Assembly: GCA_002794775.1 (NCBI GenBank)
Contig: NBAY01000058.1
Coordinates: forward strand, 226,902 to 290,901
Source: Porodaedalea pini
Lineage: Eukaryota; Basidiomycota; Agaricomycetes; Hymenochaetales; Hymenochaetaceae
Direction of reading: 5' to 3'
Length of the DNA stretch: 64,000 bases
Below are positions 32,140 through 44,205 of the stretch, piece after piece. The notes beneath the pieces were generated by a model that did not search any database, was not told the DNA's origin, and saw only the letters and a program-made list of their open reading frames with translations. Position 1 is the first letter of the stretch, and each line of letters starts with the position of its first letter. Position numbers and translations under genes: made by a program.

Positions 32140-33214
32140 TCATTTCTTCGGAAAAAAACCATCCCAAATACTCCCCACAGCCCGACTCGCCCTCCCCTCA
32201 CGCCCAGGACTCTTCGCTCCCCGCTCTCCATCCGTCACTTTCGCAACCTTGCGCACGATCTCCTTCACGAAGAATATTTCCAGCGGTCGCTTCCTCACCG
32301 GCCCGCGGCACGTCGGGCACGTATACACAGGCTGCGGCACCCGCCTCTTCCACTCAGTTTTCATCGCCTCGATGGCCGCTGCCATCGCGGGCTCACGCTC
32401 ATGTGCAAGGTAGTGAAGCGGGATTTGCGGACCTTCGAGGAAGGCAGGGTGCGCTGCGACGTGCTGTATATACGTCGTGTTGAACCAGCCGTGCAGACAC
32501 GATTCGCAGAACGTGTGCCCACATTCGCGCAATGTGGCCGGTTGCCACATTCTGTTCGTGCAGATCTCACAGGACGTGCTGTCATCAAGGACAGAGTAGT
32601 CCTACACTCGTAAAACATTAGTTTATTCAAAGAAAATAAACGAAAGAACGCACGGGAAAAGCAGTCGACGCCTTCCGCTTCAGGTTCTTCTCCATCTCCT
32701 TCACACGTAGAAGCATCTTGTCCTTTTCTGCCGTCGCACGCGCAGTAGAGACCTGCTCCTTATGATACAGTCCCTTGTAGTGTTCACATTCCTATCCCGC
32801 AACCCGTCAGCTTCAACCACATCAAACTCCACCAATCAAACAGAAAGCACAACACACCCGCTTCATTTCTTCTTTCTCCACCCTCAGCCGCGCAAGGACA
32901 CTCGACTCTGCCTCTTTCTCCTTCCCATCTTTCCCATCTTTCCCATCCCGCGCCTTCCCCTTCACCCCCGGACCAGCCACCGCGACGCGCTTTCGCGTCA
33001 CAGCCGCAGGAAGCACATACGGCTTATCGTCCTCGTCGTCGGACGACAGCACGATCACCGACGCATGTTGCACCAGCGTCCGTGCGGGTGCAGCAGTCGG
33101 TGGGCGCGCGGTAGGATTAAGCTGCGTCTGGCGGTTCCCGTCGCGTTTGCGCAATGCTGGAGGCTTTGTGCCAGACTTGCTCGTGCCAGGGCTCGGGCGC
33201 GTCGATGGAGGCAT
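32140..33214 (-). CDS. RING-type zinc finger protein, putative E3 ubiquitin ligase
   Basis: Exons 32858-33214, 32654-32791 and 32140-32601. The start is the ATG at 33214 (MPPSTRPSPGTSK). The N-terminus is disordered, with an acidic SDDEDD motif and a GKDGKDGKEKE run. Then comes a coiled-coil stretch (TARATAEKDKMLLRVKEMEK). The RING domain is CEICTNRMWQPATLRECGHT with FCESCLHGWF, and YTCPTCRGPV after an insert of about 45 residues. All expected Cys/His ligands are present. A decayed tandem copy lies at 37269-38107. Confidence 0.88.
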
Positions 33215-33954
33215 TTTCGTGTATAAATCAAGTAGTCTTGAAGTCAATGGTGTACAATGAGACGAGGTGCTCGATGATGTTGAGGTAAGGTAGAGGAGAC
33301 GTGTATGAGATGGAGAAGTAGGCGTTCGAGGTGAAAGAGCTTATAACCGAAAGTAAACTGCAGATCATCATTTCCAAAAGCGGTGTCGTTTATGCTTTGG
33401 GCGCCGATGCCAGCTCGGATGGGAGCTATCTCGACTTGGAGTCTTGCTTTCTTGAACACTCACCGACTCTGTCTCAACTGAAATTTCAGCACTTTCACTA
33501 TCCATTTGTGACGTTTCTCGTCTTATGTGGCTCCGAGCCAACTCCGAGTTAGTGTCAATGTAACCCCTCGCCAAGTTCAAGTTCTCAGAATTTCGGGAAA
33601 AAAGGACTTCAAGTTACGAGCACAAACAAGACTGCCTTTCCGCGGGAAGCTGGAATACACTAGGGGAATTTTACAGAGTGAACAAGGTGTGTATGCATTG
33701 CTGCAGTATACAAATGTCATCGACTCAAAATACTCGGCGAAGGCGACTCATTTAATAAAGGAAACATATCATAAAGACCTATTTCTTCTCCTGGTTTAAT
33801 TAGACCATATAATTTGCACGAATTGAAAGAGACAAAATGAAATAAAGATGCGCCGTTAGGCATGGACGACCTTATGCATGGTACAAATATTAATGTACTC
33901 AAAGTCACTTAGAGGCGAGCGGACTTCGAATCTTTTAAATGCCGCTCTTCTTAT
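33215..33954. other. Intergenic, partly duplicated
   Basis: Sequence between the RING start and the F-box-like gene. Its first 200 bp match 38108-38290 of unit 2. No gene seen. Confidence 0.5.
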
Positions 33955-35652
33955 ATGATCGATGCGAACGTAACCTTTCTTTTTCAACAGCCACCCACAT
34001 TGACACTTTTCCGGTTCTCAACGCCGACAATACCTACATCTCTGATGCTCGATTCTCCAAGACCGGACGTGTGGCATCTCTGCGAGGATGCAAGTAATGC
34101 AGTCCACTCATTGCTCAACTCGTTCTTCAAGGATATGACTCATTCATGTGCCCAGTATGTCGTGTCTCGTTCATACCGCATCATAAAGCATGCCTCATCC
34201 TTCTGTATCGCTGTCATTCTCAGAACAGACCTCGATGAGCTGGAAAACCAGGAGCTCATATTGAGTCTGAAGTTAACCGCGCTTCGGGCCTGCTTGGACG
34301 ACGTCAAACGCGACTACAGTGCTATACAGGAGAAGAAGCAAGCTCGTCTTTGTGTCAACCGTCGTCTTCCATCGCTTCCTGCAGAGACCATCGTCCATAT
34401 ACTCGATCTCACATGCTCGTGTGACAGTATTCCAAAGCTTCCCTACATCAACAACTGTGATGATGTTGAAACCGAATGGTTTGCTACCATTATGGAGGCT
34501 TTGAGACCACGAGCGGACATCAAGTATCTGTTCCTGTCATCTACGACGCTGGAACTCAGTCCATATGATTACAAGGAGGAAGCGCTTCATCGTGACATCA
34601 TCATGACGTATCCAGCCAAGCTTGCTGTCGAGCTCTCAACACATAAGGGCGATGAAGAGTGATGTAGGCGGTTTATCGAGCTCCTACTGCAGCATTCGGA
34701 TCGTTTGAAGTCGCTGTCCATTATTTGCAAATATATCTACGACGAAAATGCGCTAAAACAGTGCTTGCTACTTTTAGCCTACGTCAAGAACATCCGGCTT
34801 GACGTCCATCGAGATTATGATTTGTCCTTCGTAACCAATCAGATGTCGCACCTTCGACACGCAAGTGTTCCATCATCATTCCTCGCCAGCATCTCTTGCG
34901 TGTAAAATTTCAATACCCTCACAGATCTGGTCCTGGATTTGTCAAAACGTTCTGGAAAAGTAGAGCTTGATGGCATGGAACAGCATTTCTCTGCGCTTGC
35001 TTTCCTACCTAATCTCAGATCCCTAACACTGAGAAAGGAATGGTTTTGTGATCTCGTGATATCCCATGAAGTCGACGCCAGTCCAATTATGCTGCCATCG
35101 CTGATGTCGTTATGTCTTGAAGACATTCAGCCATCCAGGTCGGAAGCACTGCTCGCATTCTTCAGGAAATGCAGGATACAAGAACTCGCGTTGATAGATG
35201 ATAGTAGGATGCGTCGTGAGTTATGGTTTTCAGAAGTTCGCCATTTCAACTTTCGACGACTAGGCGAATTGTTCCCCCAGTTGACTAGCTTAAAGAGCGA
35301 CTGGGTTGGTATATTCTCGTCAATGTTTCTCAATTACAAGTGACTGACATCTATCAAATGACAGCACTTCAACACGGTCGTCACTGCCTTGTCAAAACCA
35401 GAAGACAGCGGAGTCTGGCTCTTTCCCGCTCTCCAGACACTTTGTCTAGATACCATCGTGGACAAATCTGCTTTAATTGCCATGCTGCATTCGCGACACA
35501 GTGTTAAAGAAGTCGCGGCTATTCGGGAGATCACAGTTCAATCAGCGGTTGAAAAAGATATACCGGAGGCAGGCCAGCTCTTGCTGTACGAGCTCAACAA
35601 GCTTGTTCCTTGCGTGGTTCAACTTCCCCGAGAGAGGTTTTATGAATCATAG
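33955..35652 (+). pseudogene. F-box-like / LRR-like gene, unit 1, dead
   Basis: The coding sequence parallels the unit 2 gene: DLDELENQELILSLKLTALR, F-box-like LPAETIVHILDLTC, then AETEW/ALRPRADIKYLFLSS, HSDRLKSLSI and the LRR-like FLPNLRSLTL and LFPQLTSLKSDW. It carries an in-frame TGA at 34660-34662 and a TAA after ASISCV near 34903-34905, where unit 2 continues with a His codon. A GT-AG intron of about 56 bp near 35307-35362 joins SDW to VVTALSKPEDSGVWLFPALQ, ending at 35652. F-box proteins normally recruit substrates to SCF ligases; this copy cannot make a full protein. Confidence 0.8.
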
Positions 35653-36349
35653 CCTGTTTACAGCCTGTCCGATTGAGGGTTGGCTGTGAGGCTGAAGGTT
35701 TCAGATTGTGTTAGTCCTAGTAAACTTTATTGTCACGAAGGTGGTCAAACTTTAACGCCAGTCGGAGAGAGAAATACAGGAAAGGAGGAGGGGTGGAGAA
35801 GGATGAGAGGATGCTCGAATGAGGCTTTATTCTGATCTAGGGGAACTACTAGGACAGTGTTATTTTGGCGAAGGGGACAAATTGTCATGACGTGAAATGC
35901 TCTATATGCTCGAAATTCTTCCTACGCGTTCCAGCGTACAAATAATGTGTCCGTTGCTACATAGTTCTCAAGCTCTAGATTCTAGAACCATATCCTCGTT
36001 CATGCTACCCTTTAATCCACACTGTCTCCGATCTCAGTTGCAGCGGAGTGAAATATAATGTTATGTTGCGTAGGCTCTGTATTTTCCTTCGACCCCATAG
36101 CACGTCAGGACGTTGCGGAAATGTCGCACTGAGCTTGCGACAACTCAGGGTGCAGGAGCATTCTACTCTTGATTGATAAGACTTATCTGTGTATGATTGG
36201 GTACAGCACAGCACTTTCTTCATTTTCCTAAACCCCTTTGAATCGAATGCAACTTTCGCGTACGTGTTTCGGTCCACATATATCCAAAATTATTAAAAAC
36301 AAACTATCTACACAAAAACTAGGGCGACAACACATGGACAGCAAATTTT
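35653..36349. other. Intergenic, shared with unit 2
   Basis: Spacer between the convergent F-box-like and hydrolase ends, well matched to 44206-44865. No gene is visible; it presumably holds the two 3' flanks. Confidence 0.6.
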
Positions 36350-37268
36350 TCAAAGAGCCTCGATCCATTTTCCAATTGCAATTGCAGCTTCAGTTCGCTG
36401 CGGTTCGAAGAACTCGAATGCGACAAAGTCATGCGGCGCATCCTTCCCTACATAAGTAGTAACCTCCTCCGAGCCCATGTCTGCCACCATCCGCTTCGAC
36501 AGCGTCCTGATCGAGTCGACCACAGTTTCTGCATCACCGAGAGTGATGAACGTGGGAGGGAAGCCTTTGAAGCTCACACCCGATGTTACTTTACTCGCAG
36601 GTGAGATATATTCGTTCGCGAGGAGGTCGAAAACGTGCTGTCCTACGAAGACGGCAGGGAGGTAATCGAGGCCATTCTTTGGTGGCGGCGAGAGCAGATC
36701 GGATCGAGCATTCGAGTAGGTGGAAGAACCAGGCGTCGCGTGTGTTGCGTCAAGGTCCACCCAAGGCGAGAGGAGCACAAGAGCGCCAGGTGGAGTTATC
36801 AGACGGTCAAGCGAGTCGAGGTAGCGCGTGAGAGTGAGTGAGAGATTCGCACCCGCTGGGTCGACGATGTTCACCGGCCTAAACTCGAGGGTACGCACCA
36901 GATAGCTATATCTCGCGAGAGCATCAAGTAACTGAGACGGGAGCAAGTTAGCACCCATTGAAGCTAAGCGATACTCGACGGAGAACGCGCGTCGGATAGA
37001 AGGAGTCCAGGCCGTGATCGTACGCGGGACGACCGATACAATTGATGACGGATGAACAGAGAGGCAAACGTATGCATGGAGTAGAAGCACTTTCTCTCTC
37101 GCCGAGTGTCTCGCCCATGGCAACTTGCGTGTTCAGCTTGTTCTGTCAATAGCATGGAATACTGACACACACTACGCCGGAGATATCCGCCCATCTCTCC
37201 GCTTCTCCGCTGACGAGATCGGACACGCCGTCGACGTTGAGGCCGCTGATACCCTTTCCTGTCTCCAG
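36350..37268 (-). pseudogene. Alpha/beta hydrolase, unit 1, catalytically dead
   Basis: About 257 in-frame residues match the unit 2 hydrolase through FSVEYRLA, LVLLSPWVDLDATHA, YISPASKVTSGVSFKGFP, ITLGDAETVVDSIRTLSKRM and the end AIAIGKWIEAL. The nucleophile elbow is gone: unit 2 has NIVIVGDSAGVSL, this copy NIVDPAGANLSL, a 9 nt deletion. The oxyanion motif HGGA is reduced to HA by a 6 nt deletion. A 2 nt loss in a GA run shifts the frame upstream, and a TGA replaces Trp in the IPGYW segment. The 5' exon is cut off at the duplication junction. Confidence 0.9.
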
Positions 37269-38107
37269 TACCCGTCCCAAATACTCCCCCACAGTCCGAT
37301 TTGGACTCCCCGCTCTCCATCAATCGCATTCGCGACCCTGCGTGCGATCTCTTTCACGAAGAATATCTCTAGCGATCGCTTCCACACCGGCGCACGGCAC
37401 GTCGGGCACGTATACACGGGCTGCGGCACGCGTCTCTTCCCTTCCGTTTTCATCGCCTCAATGGCCGCAAGGTAGTGACGAGGAATTTGCGGACCCTCAA
37501 GAAGGCGGGGTGCGCGTCGACGTGCTGTGTGTACGTCGTGTTGAACCACCGTGCAGACACGACTCGCAGAACGTGTGGCCGCGTTCCCGCAGTGTGATTG
37601 GTTGCCACATTCTATTCATGCACATCACGCAGGACGAGCTGTCATTAATGTCAGAGTAGTCCTACGATCGGAAAAGATTAGTTAAGTCAGTGAGAATGAA
37701 CGAAAGAACGCACGGGAAAAGCAGAGGACGCCTCCCGCTTCAGATTTTTCTCCACCTCCTTCACACGTAGAATCACCTTGTCCTTCTCCGCCATCGCACA
37801 CGCAGTACCGACCTGCTCCTTCTCCTTCCCATCCTTCCCATCTCGCGTCTTCCCCTTCGTCCCCGGATCAGCCACCGATGCACTTCCGCGTCACAGCCGC
37901 AGGCGGCACATACGGCCCATCGTCCTCGTCATCGGACGACAGCACGATTCCCAATGAATGCTGTACCAGCATCCGTGCGGGTGCAGCAGTGCGTGGGCGT
38001 ACGGTAGGATTAAGCTGTGTCTGGTGGTTCCCGTCGCGTTTGCGCAATGCTGGAGGCTTCGCGCCAGACTTGCTCATGCCAGGGCTCGGGCGCGTCGACG
38101 GTGGCAT
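37269..38107 (-). pseudogene. RING finger gene, unit 2, dead
   Basis: It matches the RING gene at 32140-33214: MPPSTRPSPGMSKSGAKPPA at the start, AEKDKVILRVKEVEKNLKRE in the middle and YTCPTCRAPVWKRSLEIFFV at the end. Small deletions around 37490-37560 put CEIC/CGHTFC and the later Cys pair in different frames. A stretch of 1-2 dozen codons (AHEREPAMAA) is missing, and the end runs into unit 1 hydrolase sequence. Confidence 0.85.
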
Positions 38108-39880
38108 CTTCATGTATAAGCCAAGTAGTCTTGAAGTCGATGTACAATGAAACGAAGAGCTCGATAATGTTGAGGGTAAGGTAGAGGAGACGTGTATGAG
38201 ATGGAGAAGTATTCGAAAGAGCCTATAACCGAAAGTGAACTGCAGATCATCATTTCCAAGAGCGGTGTCGTTTATGCTTTGGGCTGCTATCTCGACTTGG
38301 AGTCTTGCACTCTATTACTTCAACATACGGGCCCAACTGGACTGCCTTTCCATGGCCTGGTTTACTTAAATCACACTATTTTATATGGTATGAAGAATAC
38401 AAAAGGATATGCCGTTAGGCATGGGTGTGTACTTAAAAGAGTCATACAGAAGCTGACGGACTTTGAATATTCAAATGCCGCACATCTTATATGGTCGATG
38501 TGACTTTGAACGTGGTTCTTCTTCGTCCAACAGCCACATCGAAAATTTTCGCTGATAATACCCTCATCACTGATGCTCGATTCTTCAAGACCAGATGTGT
38601 GGCATCTCTGCCAGGATGCAAGCAATGCAGTCTGCTCATTGCTCAACTCGTTCTTCAAGGATATGACTCATTCATGTACCCAGTATGTCGTGTCTCGTTC
38701 ATACCGCATCATCAAACATGCCCTTATCCATTCTCTACCATTGCCACTCTCAGAATGGACCTCGACGAGCTGGAAAACCAGCAGTTCATCTTGAGCCTGA
38801 AATTGACTACGCTTCGGACCTGCTTGGACCAAGCGAAAAGTGACTACAACACTGTACAGAAGAAGAAGAAGAAAGCTGCCCAGAAGGCTCGTCTTCTTGT
38901 CAACCGTCGTCGACCATCGCTTCCTGCAGAGACCATCGCTCATATACTCCATCTCACATGCTTGGGTGATAGGATGCCACTGTTAGAGCGTATGAATGAC
39001 GTCAAAAGCAGTTGGTCTGCTACCGTTATGGGGGCTTTGAGACCGCGAGAGGACGTCAAGTATATGTTCCTATCATCCACCACACTGAAACTTGATCCAT
39101 GTCATTACCGCTCAGGGACAGACACTTACGAGGAGGAAGCGCTTCATCGTGACATTGTGGCGACGTATCCAGCGAAGCTTTCTGTCGATCTCCGTATAGC
39201 TGACTCGGACAATGAAGGGAGACATAGTCGATGTATCGAGGTCCTACTGCAGCATTCGGATCGTTTGAAGTCGCTGTCCATTTTTTGCCAATCTATCAAC
39301 GGCAAAAATGTGCTAAAACAGTGCCTGCCACTTCTACCCCATGTCAAGGATTTCCGGCTTGACGTCCATCCAGATGATGATTGGTCCTTCGTAACCAATC
39401 AGATGTCACACCCTCAATTTGCAAGGATTCCAACATCGTTCCTCGCCAGCATCTCCTGCGTGCACAATTTCAATAACCTCACCGATCTGCTCCTGGATCT
39501 GAAAAGTCGTAGATGGGTAGATCGGATTCATCAGGAAAAACCTCCCCGGCGGAAAATAGCGGAATCGCCGGAATCAGCCGGTGATTCCGACTGATTCCAT
39601 ACTAGGCAGATTCTATAAGGGTGTTCCGTATTCCGTGGTATTCTAGACTTTCTCTAGTATTCTATGTCATTTATTTGTGCATTCCAGTAGTTCTTCGTCA
39701 TTTATTCGTGCATTTCAATTTTTCTTCATTGTTTATTCGTGTATTCCGATTTTCCTTCCTCATTTATTTGCATATTCCAAACTTTCATCAATATAAATTA
39801 TGCTATTCCGTACTCATTCCATACATGTCCGTAATTACTCAACCTACTTAACAAACAGGTCATGGAGCACACCAGGAAGA

Positions 39881-40440
39881 TCACCGTGAATAATAGCCAC
39901 AATGCTGATCATAGATACGGCAGTCTCCAGTTCTGCGAGTGCTATTGGCACCAGACTCGATGGGTGGGTACTGCACCTGATTGAAGGGAATGGCACACGA
40001 CTTTGCGCCTGCGGACGGCGCACGTACGTCTTGTGGTTCCAAGCTATGTAGAATAGAATAATGGTCAGCTCCCTTTAGCAAAGTGGAGGAAGGAGAGGAG
40101 ACACGCACTTGCGTCCACTGTGCTCCTTGATGTCGTCTTCGCACACTTTCTCTTCGCACCACGGAAGGACTGCAACATGTTTGCTGTCGAGTGTCGGCAC
40201 GACATCGTCCCATTTGGTTACGACACGCAGGTGAGACATGTACAGAGTGTACAGAGCCTTCGTGCGCTCGAACATCTGTTGAATAGTCTTGAGAAGTGCA
40301 GGTACGGGAGTCTCCTCCACGCCCATATCACGTCGCACAGAACGTGTTTGCTTCTTCTGGATATCAACCGGACCGAGTTCAAGGCGAAGTGGAACACCCT
40401 GGACAAAAAGTCATTTGTAAGTCCACACGAAAACCGAGAA
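39881..40440 (-). pseudogene. Captured prolyl-tRNA synthetase fragment (copy B)
   Basis: Only the 3' half of the gene remains: VDIQKKQT, RRDMGVEETPVPALLKTIQQ, then LDSKHVAVLPWCEEKVCEDD and RAPSAGAKSCAIPFNQ. These belong to the anticodon-binding and C-terminal zinc domains of cytoplasmic ProRS. The class II catalytic core found in copy A is absent. Intron-like interruptions remain. Confidence 0.85.
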
Positions 40441-40469
40441 ATAAGGAATGATTGAATTTTCGCGCCGAC

Positions 40470-42190
40470 TATTCTCCGACTTCTCCTGCATGGGCTTCGA
40501 ACGGGGAAGCAGGTTGAGTCTGGGACGCTGAGCAGGTTGGGCAGGTTCCACAGGTGCGTTGTGGGTCAAGTGGACGCTCGTTGTACGGCTTGACGGGTGA
40601 CTTGGACGAGACGAGGATGCAGTAGGAGCCTCATTAGCGGCCTCAGCGGCCTGCAGCATCTGGAACATGTTCGTGTTCGAACTCGTCCTTGAAAGGCTCG
40701 CACTGTCGCGCTTGCTGTCTCCCTTCTTCGTGAAGACGCTAGTGGGTTCGAAGTTCATGGTGCCACTGCCCTTCTGAATCTTGCCAGAGTTCGTCAGATC
40801 ACCCGCCTCGTTTGCAGGCCTCGAAGGGCCAGAGAAGACAGCCCATCCATCGGGACCGACTTGAACATTTCCGTCACGATCATGGCCACGGCGTGAACCA
40901 CCGCGAGACATGGCCGACCGCGCTAAGTTATGTTGCTCCTGTTGCGCCTTCTCTTTCGCGGCCTGTATATTGGTAAGCTCAAGTGAAATCGAGTAACAAA
41001 GCAAGAGCGCGTACCGCCTGAGCGATTGTCGACGGAGCAGCGACCGAGTTGCGGGTAGTCCATTTCCTTTCCCGCAATTCAATCACATCCTGTCCAAGAA
41101 AGTCAGCTCAACGAAAGGCTAGGAAACAGAGGGTACGCACTTGTAACATGAACTGCATACAAGACGACACGTTGCTGCTCTTCGCAAGCTCCTTCATCCG
41201 ACTGAAATAGACGTCCATGTGTCCGCGAGCCTTAAGAGGTATCGAGCGCCTGACAAACACTTGTCAGTAGTTTACATATACTTTCGATCTCTTCCTCCTC
41301 GGGATTGTCGACGTTGTTGAGCAGCTTCTTGATGCACTCATGCATGATACGTTCCGTGAGCATCTGAAGATCGAAGAGCTCACCGATGAACTTGACGAGT
41401 CCGAGACCTTGACGCTTGGCCTTCTGTGCAGTGTGGTATCCGTCCGAGTACAGCGCGTTCTCGCAAGCCTCCTTGTTTTCTTCCTTTTCGTTGGCATCCT
41501 TAACAGCCTGATCCTCTGTCGCCTTCACGAGAGCCGCTGCCGCCATCGACTCCTTCTGCGTCCAGCCGCGCTCGAAGTCTTCCTGACAGCGATTCAGAAG
41601 GTACTTACGGAAAAGTTGATCACCTGTAATCCGCTTGCCCTCAGCATTGCGGATACCATCATCCTGCACGTTCGGACTGGACTGCTCCATCATCTTACGG
41701 CACAAGCGAGCATACATCTCACTCCAGGCCGCCTCATCCGTCGCCCTCTCGAACACAAGCCGAATGAGCTGAATGAGCGTACGCCCATCCTTCACGCTCT
41801 CACTTTTGTTTGCCCACGCAATGATCTGGTTTGAGATGGACTCCAACTTCTCGATAGTGGGCTTGTTGAGCAGCAAATGGACTTTCTTGTCCACAATCTC
41901 GGGTGAATCTGTGTCAATTGAGGCCCCACACCTGGACGTGCTGCCCGCGACCCAGCGGTTCGCAGACTGCTCGGCGCGACGTGTTTGAAGGAGGAAGTAG
42001 CATTCACGTTGGACTGATTGGCAGAAGCACTGATACGGTCCGACTCGTTGCGTGTTGAGCAGCCACATTTCCTACGCGTACGCTTGTTGCCCACAGCGCC
42101 CGCGCCACCTGACTGGAAGAGCGAACCATAGGCGATGGACGCCCGCCTGCGAATGGAAGGCCGCCGTGCCCACCACTCATTGACGTCGAG
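40470..42190 (-). pseudogene. Captured eIF4G fragment (copy B)
   Basis: It contains the MIF4G domain (VDKKVHLLLNKPTIEKLESI, LFRKYLLNRCQEDFERGW, KAKRQGLGLVKFIGELFDLQ). Its longer linker than in copy A includes SAMSRGGSRRGHDRDGN, GPDGWAVFSGPSRP, SLSRTSSNTNMFQMLQAAEA and QRPRLNLLPRSKP. A one-base insertion after CTCGATACCTCT creates a stop in the region copy A reads as LDTSKARGHMDVYF. Introns are retained. Confidence 0.88.
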
Positions 42191-42539
42191 CACATGAAGC
42201 ACTTTTCACTTGACAGTTTGTTCAGTGCAGAGAAGTTCAGACTTTACGGTCTTCGGCTTGAAGATGAGCAAGTTGAAAGTCGGAAGTCGGACGGCGTGTT
42301 GCCTGCGGCAGTGAGTGCGTCCCACCAGGCGGCCGGTAAGGCTACTGCTGTGTGCATAATGGTTGCGGTGGGTGTGATCGAGGGTATGTTCAGACGTTCT
42401 GTAAGGACATCGGCGCCAGACATATTGGAGTGGTAGCAGATGTGAAGACTGTGTGGTGCGCCGCGTCAAAACCAACATACATGTGATCAAGTTCCCACAC
42501 CTCTTCTGTGGACGACGCATCCAGGTGTGGGAAATTGGA

Positions 42540-43210
42540 CTTAGCAGTTTTTGTCACCTGAAGTGCCTCCAAATACAAAATACATCATATCTAACTCAAT
42601 TCTTCACAAAAACTCTTCAAAAAAGTTGCTAAATTTATGTTTCAATGGTTTCAAAAATGTGTTTGAGCTTAGAGGACAGAATATGGAATATTGAGGCTGC
42701 AGTAGTGGAAATATGTGTTTTTCTAGCAAAACTCCTTCCCTGAATTTCCCTGAGCTCAATTTTGAAGCTAACGGCATGAAATGGTTGGAGAATGGTCTGT
42801 ATAATGTATATTGAATTTTAGATGGCTTATAACAATGCAGGCAATTTTTTGAAGACTGTCTGAGTCAAGCAAATTTGAGAGTTTCAGCACAACAGTCAAG
42901 CAGAACAAGAGGAGACATTAATATTCACTTTAGTTCAGCCCTCATAAAATCAACCATATAATATATAGACCATTCTCCAACAAGTGTCATGTCATTAGCT
43001 TCAAATTTGAGCTCAGTAAAAATCAAGGAAGGAGTTTTGCTGGAAAAACATCTATTCTCACTACTGCAGCTTTAATATTCCACCTTCTGTCCACTAAGCT
43101 CACAAAATTCTAGAAGCCATCGAAACATAAATTTAGCGACTTTTTTGAACTGATTCTGTGAAGAATTGAGTGAGATATAGATTTTACAAGTTTCTGAGGT
43201 GCTCAAATGC
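42540..43210. repeat. Inverted-repeat block inside element B
   Basis: Counterpart of 17405-18110: arms at about 42580-42830 and 42960-43210, with the same GGCTGCAGTAGTG and TTGAAGCTAA landmarks and more mismatches. Non-coding. Confidence 0.75.
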
Positions 43211-44205
43211 TGCATTTGCTATAACATTTTCTGTCTCATTCCACAACCCACCTTGCCGATTCCAGCAAATTCCAATACAATTTTATTTTTCTACTCAATT
43301 TCATGCAATTCCACAAACCACCTTGCCGGTTCTAGCAAATTCCAATACAGATCCTTTTTTCTACTCAATTCCGTGCAATTCCAAGGGGTCCAAATCCATC
43401 CTAATGCCATTCCGAACTATTCTACAAATGTCTTTCTATTCTAAAATTATTCCATGATATTCCGTTGGGAGGTTTTTCCTGATGTTACTATGGAACAGCA
43501 TTTCTCAAAGCTTTCTTTTCTCCCTAACCTCAGATCTCTGACACTGGAAGGCCGGATGTTGGATGTCCGATTGCTGCTTTTAGAAGGGAATATAATGACT
43601 TTCCATGACGAGTTCGGTGCCAGTCCGATTGTGCTGCCGTCGCTGACATCGTTACGTCTCGAAGGGTTTTCGCCATCCAGGTCGGAAGCATTGCTCGCGT
43701 TCTTCAGGAAATGCAGGATACAAAAACTCGTGCTGATACGTAATAGTGGGATGCATAGAGACGAACGACTCTCAGAAGTTCGCCACTTCAACTTTCGACG
43801 ACTAGGCGAATTGTTCCCCCAGTTGACTAGCTTAGAGAGCGATTGGGTTAGTTCATTCTCGTCAATGTTTCTCCATTACAAGTGACTCACATTTTGCAAA
43901 TGCTATCACAGCACTCCGGTGCGGTCGTCACTGCCTTGTCAAAAGCAGAAGATAGCGGAGTCTGGCTCTTTCCCGCTCTCCAGACACTTTGCCTTCTGGA
44001 TACCATCGTGGACAAATCTGCTCTGATTTCCATGCTGCATTCACGACACACTGTTAATAGAATCGCAGCTATTCAGAAGATCACCGTCCGATCAGCAGTT
44101 GATAAAGATAATATACCGGAGGCAGGCCAGCTCTTGCTGTACGAGCTCAACAAGCTTGTTCCTTGTGTGGTTCAGCTTCCCCGAGAGAGGTTTTATGAAT
44201 CATAG

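Larger units (their letters stand above)
32140..37268. repeat. Tandem segmental duplication, unit 1
   Basis: This block (RING gene minus, F-box-like gene plus, hydrolase minus) is repeated as unit 2 at 37269-46173 in the same order and orientation. The junction is near 37268: hydrolase 1 sequence ending ...CTCCAGTACC runs straight into RING sequence (GTCCCAAATACTCC) that in unit 1 lies near the RING stop codon. Intergenic parts are shared too, such as 35640-36300 with 44190-44860. Unit 1 has about 320 bp in the 33440-33760 region that unit 2 lacks. Confidence 0.85.
39530..43483. mobile_element. TIR element B carrying eIF4G and ProRS fragments
   Basis: 3954 bp, ends ATCAGGAAAAACCTCCC...inverted, identical to element A over the first 16-17 bp. 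Many ATTCC/ATTCT pentamers lie in the outer 250 bp at both ends. Flanks are ATTC and GTTA, so no perfect target duplication survives. The interior has the same order as element A: ProRS fragment, eIF4G fragment, a short shared 5' flank and the inverted-repeat block, all in the same orientation. No transposase is visible. Confidence 0.85.
38755..44205 (+). pseudogene. F-box-like / LRR-like gene, unit 2, interrupted by element B
   Basis: The 5' part (38755-39529) reads MDLDELENQQFILSLKLTTL, RRPSLPAETIAHILHLTC (F-box-like), SSWSATVMGALRPREDVKYM and FNNLTDLLLDL without a stop. The frame is open further upstream to 38491. Element B then intervenes. The 3' part resumes at 43484 with TMEQHFSKLSFLPNLRSLTL, runs to SDW (43846), has an intron 43847-43911 (GTTAGT...CACAG) and ends LLLYELNKLVPCVVQLPRER at 44205. 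Removing the element plus 4 bp restores one frame, so this copy seems to have been intact before the insertion. Confidence 0.82.

Noticed and set aside
38571..38750. Cys-rich stretch upstream of the F-box-like gene as a second RING finger
   Set aside because: Spacing of Cys and His does not fit a RING, and unit 1 has stops in that frame.
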